Shown here: positions 1 through 9,219 of the stretch, one piece after another
Position numbering within the stretch: the stretch's first letter is position 1
Layout: every line of letters starts with the position of its first letter
Origin: Pseudomonas sp. Choline-02u-1
GTDB taxonomy: Bacteria > Pseudomonadota > Gammaproteobacteria > Pseudomonadales > Pseudomonadaceae
Assembly (NCBI RefSeq): GCF_002836515.1
Contig: NZ_PJBC01000064.1
Coordinates: forward strand, 62,001 to 126,000
Length of the DNA: 64,000 nt
Reading direction: 5' to 3'
Translations under genes and position numbers: made by a program
The notes under the pieces: generated by a model
Database searches by the model: none
What the model was told of the DNA's origin: nothing
What the model saw: only the letters and a program-made list of their open reading frames with translations

Positions 1-3000
1 ACGCCGGCATGCAGAGCGCCGACCAAGCCTTCTTCGACGGTTTGAATTTCGATGCGGACAAGGTCCATGCACGCTTGCGCTCAGCGGACATCGCCGACAG
101 CGGCGCCCCTGCCATGCTGTTTTTCGAACTCTGCTGCAAGCGTTCGCCTGATGCCGGGGACCTGTTCGTTCGCGCTACCAGTATCGATCCAGGCAGTTCC
201 TTCGAGCGCCTCAATCGCTTGGGCCAGTCCGCGCAAAAACTCGATATTCAGCGCGTCGACGCGTTTGAAAACTCACCTGGCTGGGTCAATCGAGGCAAAA
301 GCTATTTGATGAGCGGCGCCGGCGTCGGCATGCAGGCGTTCGGCATCTATAGCGGTTACATGGCCATGGTGGATGCAATCAAGCACGGTGAAACCGGGGA
401 AGCCTGGATTCAGGGCGGCTCGATAGCTGCCGAGCTGGGTTCGCTGATTCTCGAACAGGGCTTCAGCAAAGGTGGTCAGGCAATGATCAGAAACGGCGGA
501 ATGATCTTCCGTTATTTCCCGCGGACTTCTGTCGGCAAATTCCTGAGCCGCGGCGCCGGCATGTTCGCCAGCATCCTCACGCTGCCCTTCGACATCAATG
601 ATGCGGTGAAGTCGTTCAATGCCGCAGCGGTAACCTCCGGCAAGGTGGCGCAAGACCACTACGTCAGCGCCGGCCTCAGTGTCGCCGGCGCGGGTATCAG
701 CCTCGCACTGGGCGTGGCGGCCCTGGCCGGTTTCGGCAGCGTCGCCGGCCCTCTCGGCCTGGCTGCCGCCGCACTGTTGATCGCCGGCTCGATGATTTAT
801 CAAGCCGCGCGCGTGGTCGATGACATCGACGATTACATCGAACTGACGGCCCACGAACGCTTGCGCTCGGGCTGGTTCGCCTTCACCGGCAAGGAACTGG
901 ACAAGGAGGTCATGGACCGCTTCAAGGTCTCCAAGGGTTACCGCGACCATCAGGACCTACTGCAATTGTCCGCCAGACAAATGCTCGAAGGTGCGTACAA
1001 ACACTCTCTGGAACATGTGATAAACGGTGCATTTCGGGTTGAGCTCAAATCGGTCCAACTCTGGCGCTACCAGTGGAACGAGCAGGCCGGCGAACAGCCG
1101 TTCAAGCTTGATAGCCAGGCGGCGGTCGTTGACGGTGATGACGAGATCGACGCTGGCAAAGGCTTGCCAGCGGAGCTTGAAGGCAAGGTTTCCGGCGCGG
1201 CGGGCGATGGCAAAGGTGTGCTCTGGCGCCTCGGCGATGGCAATGATCGGGTGGTCGGGGTGAACGATCAACCGAACATGTTTTCTTTCCGCTCCGGTCA
1301 CAAGGCCCTCACGGGCGGCGCCAAGAGCGACGCGTTTTACCACGAAGTGACCCATGACGAACTCAACCGGGCGAACAAACCGCCTCATCTGAGCGTGTTC
1401 GATGGCGGCACCGGCTCTGACACGCTGGCGTTCGAAGGCAGCCGCCCACTCGATGACACCACCCACATCGGCCACGACATCAACCTGCAGACCGGCAAGG
1501 TCAGCCTGCGCGGGCTGGATGCCGATGTCGCCGCCGTACACGTCGCCCAGCTGACATCGATCGAAAACGTCTCGACACTGCGCAAAGGCACCAGCCGCGT
1601 GACCGGCAGCGGCGAAGCCAACCGGATCGCCGCCAATGGTTACGACCGGGTCAATGCCGGCGCTGGCGACGACACCATCGCCATCGGCGGCGTCGATTGC
1701 CGGGTCGATGGCGGCAGCGGCAGGGACCGCTACTACATCGCCGACACCTGCGTGCGCACCACAATCATCGAAGACGGCGAGCACGCCAGCCTGATCGAGT
1801 TCGGCTGGCCGCGGGACGTCATTCAGCACTGGGAAATCAACGACACCGCCCTGGTGGTCCGCTCTCTGCGCGGCATCGACGGCAACGATCCCGAGCATGT
1901 CCTCACCATCGAAAATGTCTACCAACGGATCGACGGCGAGCGCCAGTTGAAAAATAACCAACTGGTGTTCAAGACTCAGGACGAATACGAGCTGCTCGCG
2001 CTGCTGCCGAGCAAACCGGGGGCGGCATCGGTCGAGCAGGTCGACATTGCGGTAACGCTCATCGGCAAACCGAGCCCTGTGGCAGAGATCATCAGTAGCG
2101 GTACGGTGGACATCAATGATCAGGGGCGCAAACGGCATTATGTGTCGCGCCTGCCTGGCGATATCGAATTCGTCGCCAAACGTCATGCGACGCGCACTTC
2201 ACGTACGGTTCACCTCGACTTCAAGAGCACTGAAATAAAAGATGTCGTGGTTAGTTATGAAGTCGAAATCCGCAAGGGTGTCTCCGGCAATACCCACCTG
2301 ACTTACAAAGACATCGGCCTGGCGCTGCACCTGCCGCAGAAAGTCGTGACCTTCAAAGGGGTGATTCAGCCTATCGCCGCAGCCACCGGCTACAGCGGCA
2401 GAAACAGCCTGAAAGTCACTACGCCGTTGCTTGCCCACGACATCGTCCTGATTCTGCAGGATGAGGTTTCATATCGCCTGCAAGTGCCGGAGCTGAACTA
2501 CCAGGACGATGCGCTTAACCCAGGCTCCCGCAGCCAGAGTACCCGCAGTTGCCTGAAGCGGCGTACCGGCAATTACCTGTTCACCCGGCCGGTGGCCGGA
2601 GAAAAACTGGCCTTGCCCGCGCAACCGAGCAAAGTAGTGATTCCCGCCGGGCCGCACACCGGCATCCATGTGCTCCACGGGCAAAGTTCGACGTACGACG
2701 TGTACCTGACCAGCAACTCCATCGTGCGCTTGTCAACACCGGGCGCGGCAGCGAAAACCGCCAACGCATCGGTCTGGAACATCTTCACCAGCACCATGAC
2801 GGAGACGATCAAGCGTGATGACATTCAACTCGAGGCCAACCGCCTGCGCATCGGTAGCGCCGTGATCGAACTGCCGACTGTCGACGACGACGCACCGGTC
2901 GAGTCGGTCAGCGTGGTGACGTCCGCGGGGCATATTTACGAAGTGTCGCTGCTGTTCGAAGTGCTTCAGTTGTATGTCATCGATGCCAGCGCTTACACCA

Positions 3001-3206
3001 GCGTCGAAGCGCTCGTGACCGAGATCGACGCGCACCGCCAGCGCAACGAACTGGCCGCCATCGTGCACCTGCCGCACCTCAGCGCGAAGGGAAAAACCGG
3101 CACGCTGGTTTACCACGCGACGAAGCAGTACTGGAGCTTGAAGGGGGACCCGAAGGTACGTATCGAGCCTGAAGATCTATTGATCACTCCAATGCCAACT
3201 GTCTGA
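1..3206 (+). CDS. TcdA/TcdB pore-forming-domain toxin-like protein with RTX-like motifs, 5' end cut by window
   Basis: The reading frame is open to the left edge, so the first ATG at position 9 is probably internal and the true start lies outside; 1065 codons from that ATG are visible. Counting from it, residues about 95-300 are rich in Gly/Ala with long hydrophobic stretches (about 219-268) followed by an acidic DDIDDY segment, the character of the TcdA/TcdB pore-forming region also found in Mcf/FitD insect toxins. Downstream are degenerate RTX-type calcium-binding motifs (GGTGSD, GAGDDT, GGSGRD). The last 400 residues look beta-rich and I do not recognise them. A strong terminator follows the stop codon. 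By family it is likely a secreted or contact-delivered toxin; the enzymatic or receptor part, if any, is not visible here. Pore-domain assignment is fairly sure, target unknown. Confidence 0.75.
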   Translation, partial: AGMQSADQAFFDGLNFDADKVHARLRSADIADSGAPAMLFFELCCKRSPDAGDLFVRATSIDPGSSFERLNRLGQSAQKLDIQRVDAFENSPGWVNRGKSYLMSGAGVGMQAFGIYSGYMAMVDAIKHGETGEAWIQGGSIAAELGSLILEQGFSKGGQAMIRNGGMIFRYFPRTSVGKFLSRGAGMFASILTLPFDINDAVKSFNAAAVTSGKVAQDHYVSAGLSVAGAGISLALGVAALAGFGSVAGPLGLAAAALLIAGSMIYQAARVVDDIDDYIELTAHERLRSGWFAFTGKELDKEVMDRFKVSKGYRDHQDLLQLSARQMLEGAYKHSLEHVINGAFRVELKSVQLWRYQWNEQAGEQPFKLDSQAAVVDGDDEIDAGKGLPAELEGKVSGAAGDGKGVLWRLGDGNDRVVGVNDQPNMFSFRSGHKALTGGAKSDAFYHEVTHDELNRANKPPHLSVFDGGTGSDTLAFEGSRPLDDTTHIGHDINLQTGKVSLRGLDADVAAVHVAQLTSIENVSTLRKGTSRVTGSGEANRIAANGYDRVNAGAGDDTIAIGGVDCRVDGGSGRDRYYIADTCVRTTIIEDGEHASLIEFGWPRDVIQHWEINDTALVVRSLRGIDGNDPEHVLTIENVYQRIDGERQLKNNQLVFKTQDEYELLALLPSKPGAASVEQVDIAVTLIGKPSPVAEIISSGTVDINDQGRKRHYVSRLPGDIEFVAKRHATRTSRTVHLDFKSTEIKDVVVSYEVEIRKGVSGNTHLTYKDIGLALHLPQKVVTFKGVIQPIAAATGYSGRNSLKVTTPLLAHDIVLILQDEVSYRLQVPELNYQDDALNPGSRSQSTRSCLKRRTGNYLFTRPVAGEKLALPAQPSKVVIPAGPHTGIHVLHGQSSTYDVYLTSNSIVRLSTPGAAAKTANASVWNIFTSTMTETIKRDDIQLEANRLRIGSAVIELPTVDDDAPVESVSVVTSAGHIYEVSLLFEVLQLYVIDASAYTSVEALVTEIDAHRQRNELAAIVHLPHLSAKGKTGTLVYHATKQYWSLKGDPKVRIEPEDLLITPMPTV

Positions 3207-3231
3207 TCGGTAGCAGTCGACGATGACGGCG

Positions 3232-3270
3232 CACCGCTGCAGCACAGAGGGCTGCAGCGGTGCCATTTTT
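3232..3270 (+). terminator. Rho-independent terminator after the toxin-like gene
   Basis: A perfect 12-bp stem (CACCGCTGCAGC / GCTGCAGCGGTG) with a 7-nt loop is followed by CCA and a run of five T. It lies 26 bp after the toxin stop codon and separates it from the convergent small gene. Confidence 0.85.
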
Positions 3271-3378
3271 GACGACGCCTCGGGCTAGGCCATAAGACGC
3301 CGAGCAGACCAAGACCGTGGTGTACGCCATCGATCATTCAGAAATGCATGGCGCGTTTTATTGGCTTTAAGTCTGTAA

Positions 3379-3954
3379 CTATCGAACCACTTTGATCACG
3401 AACGTCGCCGGTTTGTTGTTGAACGCGTTATGCCCGGTGAGGTTGGGATCTTCATCCACAAAGGTATCCATACCGCCGCTGACGTGGCGGTACAACGGCT
3501 TGCTCCTGGATTTACCGTTCACCGCTTCGCTGCTCAACTCAAGATGGGCCGGCCCCGCCTCGAAGTCGCCCAGCGAAGCTTTGGGTACGCCGTACGTACT
3601 GATGGAAAAGTGCTGCGCGGGGGCACTGGTACTGGCTAAAAGGTTGTGCGTCAGGGCCTCTATGTAAAGGCGCGCATCGGCGAACGCCCCCGTATGCACC
3701 AGTGAGATTTCATAGTTGTCACCCTGCGGGACGAACTTCAGTAATAACGGCTCGTCGTCTTCATGATCGGCCAGCGTAATGAAACTGGCGACACGCGTAT
3801 CCGCCAGCCCCACTTCGGCTTCCAGTTGCTCGCCTTTGGTCATGCGCAGTTGGCCAAGGGCCTTTTGCAGACGCTGTTGATTAAGCACCACCGGCCGACC
3901 GCTGAGATAAAGATGCGCGTTGAATGTTTTGCTGTTTACTCTGGTTATGGACAT
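3379..3954 (-). CDS. Hypothetical protein, 191 aa, downstream of the toxin gene
   Basis: The family is not recognised. The ATG at 3954 is preferred over the upstream GTG at 3963 because an AGGTG ribosome-binding site sits 6 nt before it. There is no signal peptide or membrane segment, so it should be cytoplasmic. The sequence is mixed alpha/beta with a conserved-looking end (HNAFNNKPATFVIKVVR). It converges on the toxin gene and lies just downstream of another small leftward gene. Such small neighbours of large toxins are sometimes chaperones or immunity proteins, but nothing in the sequence shows this. Confidence 0.6.
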   Translation of the reverse strand: MSITRVNSKTFNAHLYLSGRPVVLNQQRLQKALGQLRMTKGEQLEAEVGLADTRVASFITLADHEDDEPLLLKFVPQGDNYEISLVHTGAFADARLYIEALTHNLLASTSAPAQHFSISTYGVPKASLGDFEAGPAHLELSSEAVNGKSRSKPLYRHVSGGMDTFVDEDPNLTGHNAFNNKPATFVIKVVR

Positions 3955-4023
3955 GGTTTGCACCTGTAAGCATCCCGCCGTCGGCTATACCCACGGCAGG
4001 CAATATCGTAAGGGGAAAAGTCT

Positions 4024-4254
4024 TCAAACAGCGACGGCTGCAACTATGGTCGAGGCGGACGCAGACATCCGTGGCATATCCCCTGCCGGTATTTTTTCGG
4101 ACTTTCGTTTACGTCGGGCAATTATCATGCGATCGGCATACGTCGATGCAGCTTCAATCACATTGTTGACGTTATGGTCGGTCTCGGCATGTTTCAAAAT
4201 ATACTTGCCGGCAATATCGTCCCAGAACGCCCATTCATCTTCATATACAGTCAT
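4024..4254 (-). CDS. Small hypothetical protein, 76 aa
   Basis: The frame is open further upstream to 4368, but the ATG at 4254 has a good AAGGAAGAA ribosome-binding site 3 nt before it and gives a compact 76-residue product beginning MTVYEDEWAFWDDIAGKY. It has an acidic aromatic N-terminus, a basic middle (ARRKRKSEK) and an Ala/Val-rich tail. No known domain is visible. It lies 69 bp upstream of the 191-aa gene in the same direction, so the two may be co-transcribed. Confidence 0.5.
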   Translation of the reverse strand: MTVYEDEWAFWDDIAGKYILKHAETDHNVNNVIEAASTYADRMIIARRKRKSEKIPAGDMPRMSASASTIVAAVAV

Positions 4255-4368
4255 GACTTCTTCCTTGTTCTTATTCAAGTTACCCGCGTCCTGCGGGCCA
4301 CTTGAAAGTAAGACAAAGTCATCGTAGCGACAATAATGGCAAATGCGATCAGTTGATTCAAAGTACAA

Positions 4369-4965
4369 CTAGGCGAACAACTCGCCTTGTAGCTCATCAA
4401 GCAAGGCCTGGATCGCGTCCAACCGCTGTTGAGGATCATCGAGTTGCAGCAGGTCGATTTTGTCTTCTTCCGCGAACGGCAACAGATAGGCCAGCTGATT
4501 GGCCAGTGACTGCTGGCCGGCGGCTTCAGTCCCCATGGCCAAGGCTTCGACCATCGGGTGTTCGGCCAGTGCCTTGAGCAGTGCAACCAGATCGGCGTCC
4601 TCGTCCTGTAGCGGTTGCTCGGGCTCGTCGTCGAGCCACTCGACATCGGCCAGAATCAATTGATCGCGCTGCACTTCGGTGCGCAGCACATTGAAGCGTC
4701 GCCCGCCCTGCACACGAATACCGAGCAGACCGTTGTCCTGTTGCTGGAAATCGGTAATCCGCGCTTCACAGCCAACCAGGGCGAACCCCTGGGGCGCTAC
4801 GCCGACTTCGCTGCCCTCGAGAATGCACACCACACCAAAGCCGACGCCCTGTTTCATGCAGCGGCCGATCATGTCGAGGTAGCGTGCCTCGAAGATCTGC
4901 AGATCAAGGTTGCAGCCGGGGAACAGCACCGTGTTCAGCGGGAAAAGCGGCAGACTCATAGACAT
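4369..4965 (-). CDS. LON N-terminal (substrate-binding) domain protein
   Basis: A 198-aa protein that opens with PLFPLNTVLFPG and contains FEARYLDMI, the signature of the Lon N-terminal domain (PF02190). It lacks the AAA+ and protease domains of Lon, so it is a stand-alone LON-domain protein as found in many proteobacteria, where the role is unclear (possibly substrate or peptide binding). The start at 4965 follows AAGGAAA. An in-frame extension upstream to 5058 lies inside lrgB and is rejected. It follows lrgB by 5 bp and is probably the last gene of lrgA-lrgB-LON. Confidence 0.85.
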   Translation of the reverse strand: MSMSLPLFPLNTVLFPGCNLDLQIFEARYLDMIGRCMKQGVGFGVVCILEGSEVGVAPQGFALVGCEARITDFQQQDNGLLGIRVQGGRRFNVLRTEVQRDQLILADVEWLDDEPEQPLQDEDADLVALLKALAEHPMVEALAMGTEAAGQQSLANQLAYLLPFAEEDKIDLLQLDDPQQRLDAIQALLDELQGELFA

Positions 4966-4970
4966 TTTCC

Positions 4971-5687
4971 TTACACCACCATTGACACCGCCAACGGCAG
5001 GAACACCGCCGTGGCCACGCCCATCAGACTCATCGCCAGCGCGGCGAACGCGCCGCACTCATCGTTTTCCTGCATCGCCACCGCCGTGCCGACCGCATGC
5101 GCGGTCATGCCCAGCGCCATGCCGCGCGCTTCGGGGCTGTGCACGCCGAGGCGGGTCAGCAGCGCCGGGCCGAAGATCGCGCCAATCACCCCGGTGATCA
5201 GCACGAACACCGCGGCCAGCGCCGCCACGCCACCGATCTGCTCGGCGACCAGCATGGCGATCGGCGAAGTCACCGATTTCGGCGCCATGGTCATCAGGAT
5301 CATGTGATCGGCACCGAACCACCAGCCCAGCGCCACACCCATGCCTGTTGCCACCACCCCGCCTATCACCAGCGTAGTAAAAATCGGCCAGAACAATTGG
5401 CGGATGCGACGCAGGTTGAGATACAGCGGCACCGCCAGCGCGACGGTTGCCGGGCCGAGCAGAATGCTGAGGATTTCGGTGCTCTTGCGGTACTCCGCGT
5501 AAGTCAGGCCGCAGCCGACCAGCACACCAATCACCAACAACATGGAGACCAGTACCGGTTGCAGAAAGATCCAGCGGGTTTTCTCGAATGCCGCCAGCAC
5601 CAGTTGATAGGCGCCGAGGGTGATACCGATGCCGAACAGCGGATGGTGAATCACCGAGGCCCACGCGCCTTGCCAGTCGAACAGCAT
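4971..5687 (-). CDS. lrgB: LrgB/CidB family inner-membrane protein
   Basis: A 238-aa polytopic membrane protein with repeated hydrophobic segments and the LrgB signature regions (LGPATVALAVPLY near residue 77, MAPKSVTSPIA near 135, GMTAHAVGTA near 208). LrgB partners with the holin-like LrgA. The family has been linked to control of murein hydrolase activity and to export of glycolate or pyruvate-type acids in various bacteria; the substrate here cannot be told. Its start overlaps the stop of lrgA (TGATG), which implies translational coupling. Confidence 0.9.
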   Translation of the reverse strand: MLFDWQGAWASVIHHPLFGIGITLGAYQLVLAAFEKTRWIFLQPVLVSMLLVIGVLVGCGLTYAEYRKSTEILSILLGPATVALAVPLYLNLRRIRQLFWPIFTTLVIGGVVATGMGVALGWWFGADHMILMTMAPKSVTSPIAMLVAEQIGGVAALAAVFVLITGVIGAIFGPALLTRLGVHSPEARGMALGMTAHAVGTAVAMQENDECGAFAALAMSLMGVATAVFLPLAVSMVV

Positions 5688-6049
5688 CAGGACTCCTCCG
5701 CCGGCGGCGCGTGACGTTTGACCAACCGTTGCATCAGCACACCGGCAAAGGCCATCGACAGGATCAGCGAGACCACCAGCGCGCCGACGATCGCCCAGAA
5801 ATCGGCGGCAATCGCCGTGGCATACACCATCACCCCCACCGCCGGCGGCACCAGCAGCAACGGCAGATAACGCAGCAGACTGCCCGCCGCCTGATTCAGC
5901 GGCTCGCCGACCTCACCGCGAATGATCAGGTACACCAGCAACAGCAGCAGCCCGATGATCGGCCCCGGCAATATCGGTAACAGCAAGTGATTGAGCGCTG
6001 TGCCGAGCAATTGGAACAGCACCAGCAGGGTCAGGCCACGTAACAACAT
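5687..6049 (-). CDS. lrgA: LrgA/CidA family holin-like membrane protein
   Basis: A 120-aa protein with four predicted hydrophobic segments and the LrgA/CidA motif LPGPIIGLLLL near residues 27-37. The start at 6049 has GGAGA upstream. It is the first gene of the leftward lrgA-lrgB-LON set and overlaps lrgB by one base. It acts in the inner membrane with LrgB. The family assignment is secure from the pair; the physiological role (antiholin or transporter) is inferred from relatives. Confidence 0.9.
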   Translation of the reverse strand: MLLRGLTLLVLFQLLGTALNHLLLPILPGPIIGLLLLLVYLIIRGEVGEPLNQAAGSLLRYLPLLLVPPAVGVMVYATAIAADFWAIVGALVVSLILSMAFAGVLMQRLVKRHAPPAEES

Positions 6050-6242
6050 CCGACATCTCCGTCTTACATTTTCAGCCAGCAGGGCTCGGCATTATAAGCA
6101 TGCCGGCGCTATGGACCGGCATTCGCCAAAAGCATGGTCGGTTGACCTGAGCAAATCGCCATGATGATCTACAGTGGTTCGCAGGCCGGTCAAATCCGCC
6201 CCCTGAAAAACTATAAAACCGATGAACCCAAGGAGAGTCTCA

Positions 6243-6698
6243 ATGCCCTATGTTCCCGTTGCAGAGCTCAAAGATTATGTCGGCAAGGAACTTGGACGTT
6301 CCCAATGGCTCACCATCGATCAGGAGCGCATCAACCTGTTCGCCGAAGCCACCGGTGATTTTCAGTTCATTCATGTCGACCCGGTCAAAGCCGCGCAAAC
6401 GCCTTTTGGCAGCACGATTGCTCATGGTTTCCTGTCGCTGTCGCTGATGCCAAAATTGATGGAAGACATCATCGTGCTGCCCGAAGGCGTAAAGATGGTC
6501 GTCAACTATGGCCTGGACAGCGTGCGTTTCATCCAACCGGTCAAGGTCAATTCTAAAGTCCGATTGAAGGTCGATATGGTCGAAGTGACCGAGAAAAAAC
6601 CCGGCCAGTGGCTGCTCAAGGCGACCGCAACACTTGAAATAGAGGGCTCGGACAAACCGGCCTACATCGCCGAGCCACTGTCGCTCTGCTTCGTCTGA
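6243..6698 (+). CDS. MaoC family (R)-hydratase/dehydratase
   Basis: A 151-aa single hot-dog-fold protein. The hydratase motif is visible as FAEATGDFQFIHVDP followed by FGSTIAHGF, with Asp and His positioned as in (R)-specific enoyl-CoA hydratases. The start at 6243 has a strong AAGGAG. By family it hydrates trans-2-enoyl-CoA to (R)-3-hydroxyacyl-CoA, relevant to fatty-acid or polyhydroxyalkanoate metabolism. It is monocistronic between the divergent lrgA operon and the MORN/C13 lipoprotein gene. Confidence 0.9.
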   Translation: MPYVPVAELKDYVGKELGRSQWLTIDQERINLFAEATGDFQFIHVDPVKAAQTPFGSTIAHGFLSLSLMPKLMEDIIVLPEGVKMVVNYGLDSVRFIQPVKVNSKVRLKVDMVEVTEKKPGQWLLKATATLEIEGSDKPAYIAEPLSLCFV

Positions 6699-6747
6699 TC
6701 ATCCCGGATGCGAAGCAGCGCACGCTGTTTCGCGTCACGTCTGTATA

Positions 6748-6760
6748 TATGCGACGCATA
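6748..6760. repeat. 13-bp perfect palindrome before the MORN/C13 gene
   Basis: TATGCG-A-CGCATA lies 41 bp before the start of the lipoprotein gene and 50 bp after the maoC stop. It is a possible operator, but no regulator is indicated. Confidence 0.35.
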
Positions 6761-6800
6761 GCTGCGGCATACTCGGTCGCCTAATTGCCCGGATCCCGCT

Positions 6801-8528
6801 ATGCGCTCAATCGCTCGACTTGCACCCCTTGCCCTGACCCTGATGCTCACCGCTTGCGGCGACGGCGAATCGCTGTTGCCGCCAGATGCGCGCCTGCCCG
6901 ATGGTGGTCGCTATCGCGGTGAACTGGTCGACGGCTTGCTGCAAGGTCAGGGCCGCGTCGACTACCCCAATGGCAGTTGGTACGCCGGAGAGTTCGACAA
7001 GGGGCAATGGCACGGGCAAGGCGAATGGCATGGCAGTAACGGCGAGGTCTATCGCGGCCGGTTTCAGCAAGGTCTGTTTGAGGGTCAGGGCAGCCTGACC
7101 ACCAATGCCAGCAGTTATACCGGCGGCTTCAAACAGGGCCGGCGCGATGGCGAAGGTACGCTGAAAGAAAACGGCATGACCTATCGCGGCGAATTCAAGG
7201 CTGACCAGTATTCCGGCCTTGGCCGTCTGGAAATGGACGACGGCAGCTCCTATCAAGGCCAGTTCGCCCATGGCAAACCCAACGGGGAAGGCCAGCGCGG
7301 CGACGCCAGCGGCAATTCGTTCACGGGCCACTTCGTCAACGGCCAACTGGAAGGCAACGGCACTTACAACAGCGCCGACGGCGATATCTACGTCGGCGGC
7401 TTCAAGAACAATCAACTGCACGGCAAGGGCCGCTACGAGAACGCCGACGGTGACGTCTGGCTCGGCCAGTTCAAGGAAGGCGCGCTGACCGGCAAGGGTG
7501 AATTGATCGGCGCCGATGGCAGCCATTACATCGGTGTGTTCAATGACTGGCGCTTCACCGGTCAGGGCCGCCTGAACCTGGCCGACGGCAGCTTTTATAT
7601 CGGCGGCTTCGACAACGACAGTTACTCCGGCCGCGGCACTTTGGTGCTGACCGATGGCAGCGTGCTCACTGGCACCTGGATCAACGGCCAGCGCGTGCGC
7701 GACGCCGACGGCAAATTGCTGCCCGACACCCTCGAACTCGGTTTGCTCGCCCAGGGGCGCTTGCTCGACGAAGCGCTGACGGCGATTCCCGCTTCGACGC
7801 CAGCAGTCGAGCTGTACACGCTCACCCTCGGTGGCGACGGCAAGCAAAGTGTGTTTCTGCGCGAATCCGACTACGTTGCCAACATGCTCAATACGCGCTT
7901 CGGCGCCTTCGGCCAGATTCGTCTGGTCAATCACCGTGATCATCTCGGCGACCGGCCGATGGCCACCCGCGAAAACCTGCGCCGCGCCGCGCAAGCCCTC
8001 GCCGAACGCAGCGGGCCGGAAGATCTGCTGTTCATTTATCTGACCAGCCACGGCACCGCCGAGCATGAACTGGTGCTCGATCAGCCGCGCATGGAATTGG
8101 CCGATCTGCCAGCCGATGAACTCGCCGCCGTGCTCGCGCCGCTGAAGCACCGGGACAAGGTCATCGTGATTTCTTCGTGCTATTCCGGCGGTTTCATCCC
8201 GGCGCTGAAAGACGAACGCACGCTGATCATGACCGCCTCGCGCGCCGATCGGGTGTCGTTCGGCTGCTCCGAAGAAGCCAACTTCACCTACTTCGGCGAC
8301 GCGCTGTTTGCCCAGGCACTGAACCAGACGGATGATCTGGAGCAGGCTTTCAAACTGGCCAAGGCCACCGTCGCCGAACGTGAACTGGCCGACGGCTTCG
8401 AAGCCTCGGAGCCGCAGATCTGGGCGCCGAAAACCGTACTGTCGCACTGGCAACTGCTGCGTAAACAGCAAGCGCGCAAAGCGTTGCAAAGCAGCGCATT
8501 GAACGACGCGGCGATAAAAGGCAACTAA
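6801..8528 (+). CDS. MORN-repeat lipoprotein with C-terminal C13-family cysteine peptidase domain
   Basis: A 575-aa protein. It begins with a lipoprotein signal (LMLTAC, lipidated Cys at about residue 19), then about 11-12 MORN-type repeats of roughly 23 residues with the pattern Y-x-G-x-F/W-x-x-G-x-x-x-G-x-G (residues about 38-300), then a C13 (legumain/caspase-like) peptidase domain. The likely catalytic dyad is His in FIYLTSHGT and Cys in VIVISSCYSGGF. It is expected to be anchored to the outer membrane on the periplasmic side; Asp is not at +2 after Cys. MORN repeats may bind lipid or peptidoglycan, but the substrate is unknown. It is a single gene with its own upstream gap. Confidence 0.88.
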   Translation: MRSIARLAPLALTLMLTACGDGESLLPPDARLPDGGRYRGELVDGLLQGQGRVDYPNGSWYAGEFDKGQWHGQGEWHGSNGEVYRGRFQQGLFEGQGSLTTNASSYTGGFKQGRRDGEGTLKENGMTYRGEFKADQYSGLGRLEMDDGSSYQGQFAHGKPNGEGQRGDASGNSFTGHFVNGQLEGNGTYNSADGDIYVGGFKNNQLHGKGRYENADGDVWLGQFKEGALTGKGELIGADGSHYIGVFNDWRFTGQGRLNLADGSFYIGGFDNDSYSGRGTLVLTDGSVLTGTWINGQRVRDADGKLLPDTLELGLLAQGRLLDEALTAIPASTPAVELYTLTLGGDGKQSVFLRESDYVANMLNTRFGAFGQIRLVNHRDHLGDRPMATRENLRRAAQALAERSGPEDLLFIYLTSHGTAEHELVLDQPRMELADLPADELAAVLAPLKHRDKVIVISSCYSGGFIPALKDERTLIMTASRADRVSFGCSEEANFTYFGDALFAQALNQTDDLEQAFKLAKATVAERELADGFEASEPQIWAPKTVLSHWQLLRKQQARKALQSSALNDAAIKGN

Positions 8529-8555
8529 GCTGGACAGTATCAAGGGAGAGACACT

Positions 8556-9197
8556 ATGTACTTGACGCCTCAGCACGTATTGCTTGCCGGAGCCACCGGA
8601 TTGACCGGTGAACATTTGCTCGACCGTTTGCTCAACGAGCCAACGATTACCCGTGTCCTCGCCCCTTCGCGCCGGCCGCTGGCCGAGCATCCGCATCTGG
8701 AAAACCCGGTGGGCGATCCACAAGCGTTTTTGCCGCAACTCAGCGGCCGGGTCGATATCGCCTACTGTTGCCTCGGCACAACGATCAAACAGGCAGGCTC
8801 CGAAGAAGCCTTTCGCGCCGTCGATCTGGACATGGTCGTGGCGTTTGCCAAGCGCGCGCGGGAGATGGGCGCGCGGCACCTGATCGTGATCAGCGCAATC
8901 GGCGCCGATCCGAATTCGTCGGTGTTCTATAACCGCGTCAAAGGCGAGATGGAACAGGCCTTGCGCGCGCAGAACTGGCCGCAGCTGACCATTTGCCGAC
9001 CTTCGCTGTTGCTCGGCGAACGTACCGAGCCGCGTTTGGTCGAGCAACTGGCCGGGCCATTGTCAAAGCTGATTCCGGGGAAATACCACGGCATCGAAGC
9101 GTGCCAGTTGGCAAGGGCGATGTGGCGCCTGGCGCTGGAAGAACAGGATGGCGTGCGGGTGATTGAATCGGATGAGCTGCGCAAGCTCGGTAAATAA
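8556..9197 (+). CDS. NAD(P)-binding Rossmann-fold oxidoreductase (atypical SDR)
   Basis: A 213-aa protein with an N-terminal dinucleotide-binding motif LLAGATGLTGEHLL and an NmrA/HTATIP2-like layout (GARHLIVISAIGAD, then YNRVKGEMEQAL, which holds the Tyr-x-x-x-Lys pair). Relatives are often annotated NAD(P)H-binding protein or nucleoside-diphosphate-sugar epimerase; the substrate is unknown. It starts at 8556 with a GGGAGAG ribosome-binding site, 27 bp after the MORN/C13 gene, so it may be co-transcribed. A REP hairpin follows. Confidence 0.85.
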   Translation: MYLTPQHVLLAGATGLTGEHLLDRLLNEPTITRVLAPSRRPLAEHPHLENPVGDPQAFLPQLSGRVDIAYCCLGTTIKQAGSEEAFRAVDLDMVVAFAKRAREMGARHLIVISAIGADPNSSVFYNRVKGEMEQALRAQNWPQLTICRPSLLLGERTEPRLVEQLAGPLSKLIPGKYHGIEACQLARAMWRLALEEQDGVRVIESDELRKLGK

Positions 9198-9219
9198 TCT
9201 GCGGGCGATGGAGTGAAAC

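Noticed and set aside
957..2186. A 409-codon open frame on the - strand inside the toxin-like gene
   Set aside because: It is antisense to the RTX-like part; the repeated Asp/Val/Ala composition mirrors the GxxGxD codons.
6142..6175. A sigma-70 promoter for the MaoC gene (TTGACC at 6142)
   Set aside because: The -35 is good, but no -10 with more than about two or three matches lies at 16-18 bp.
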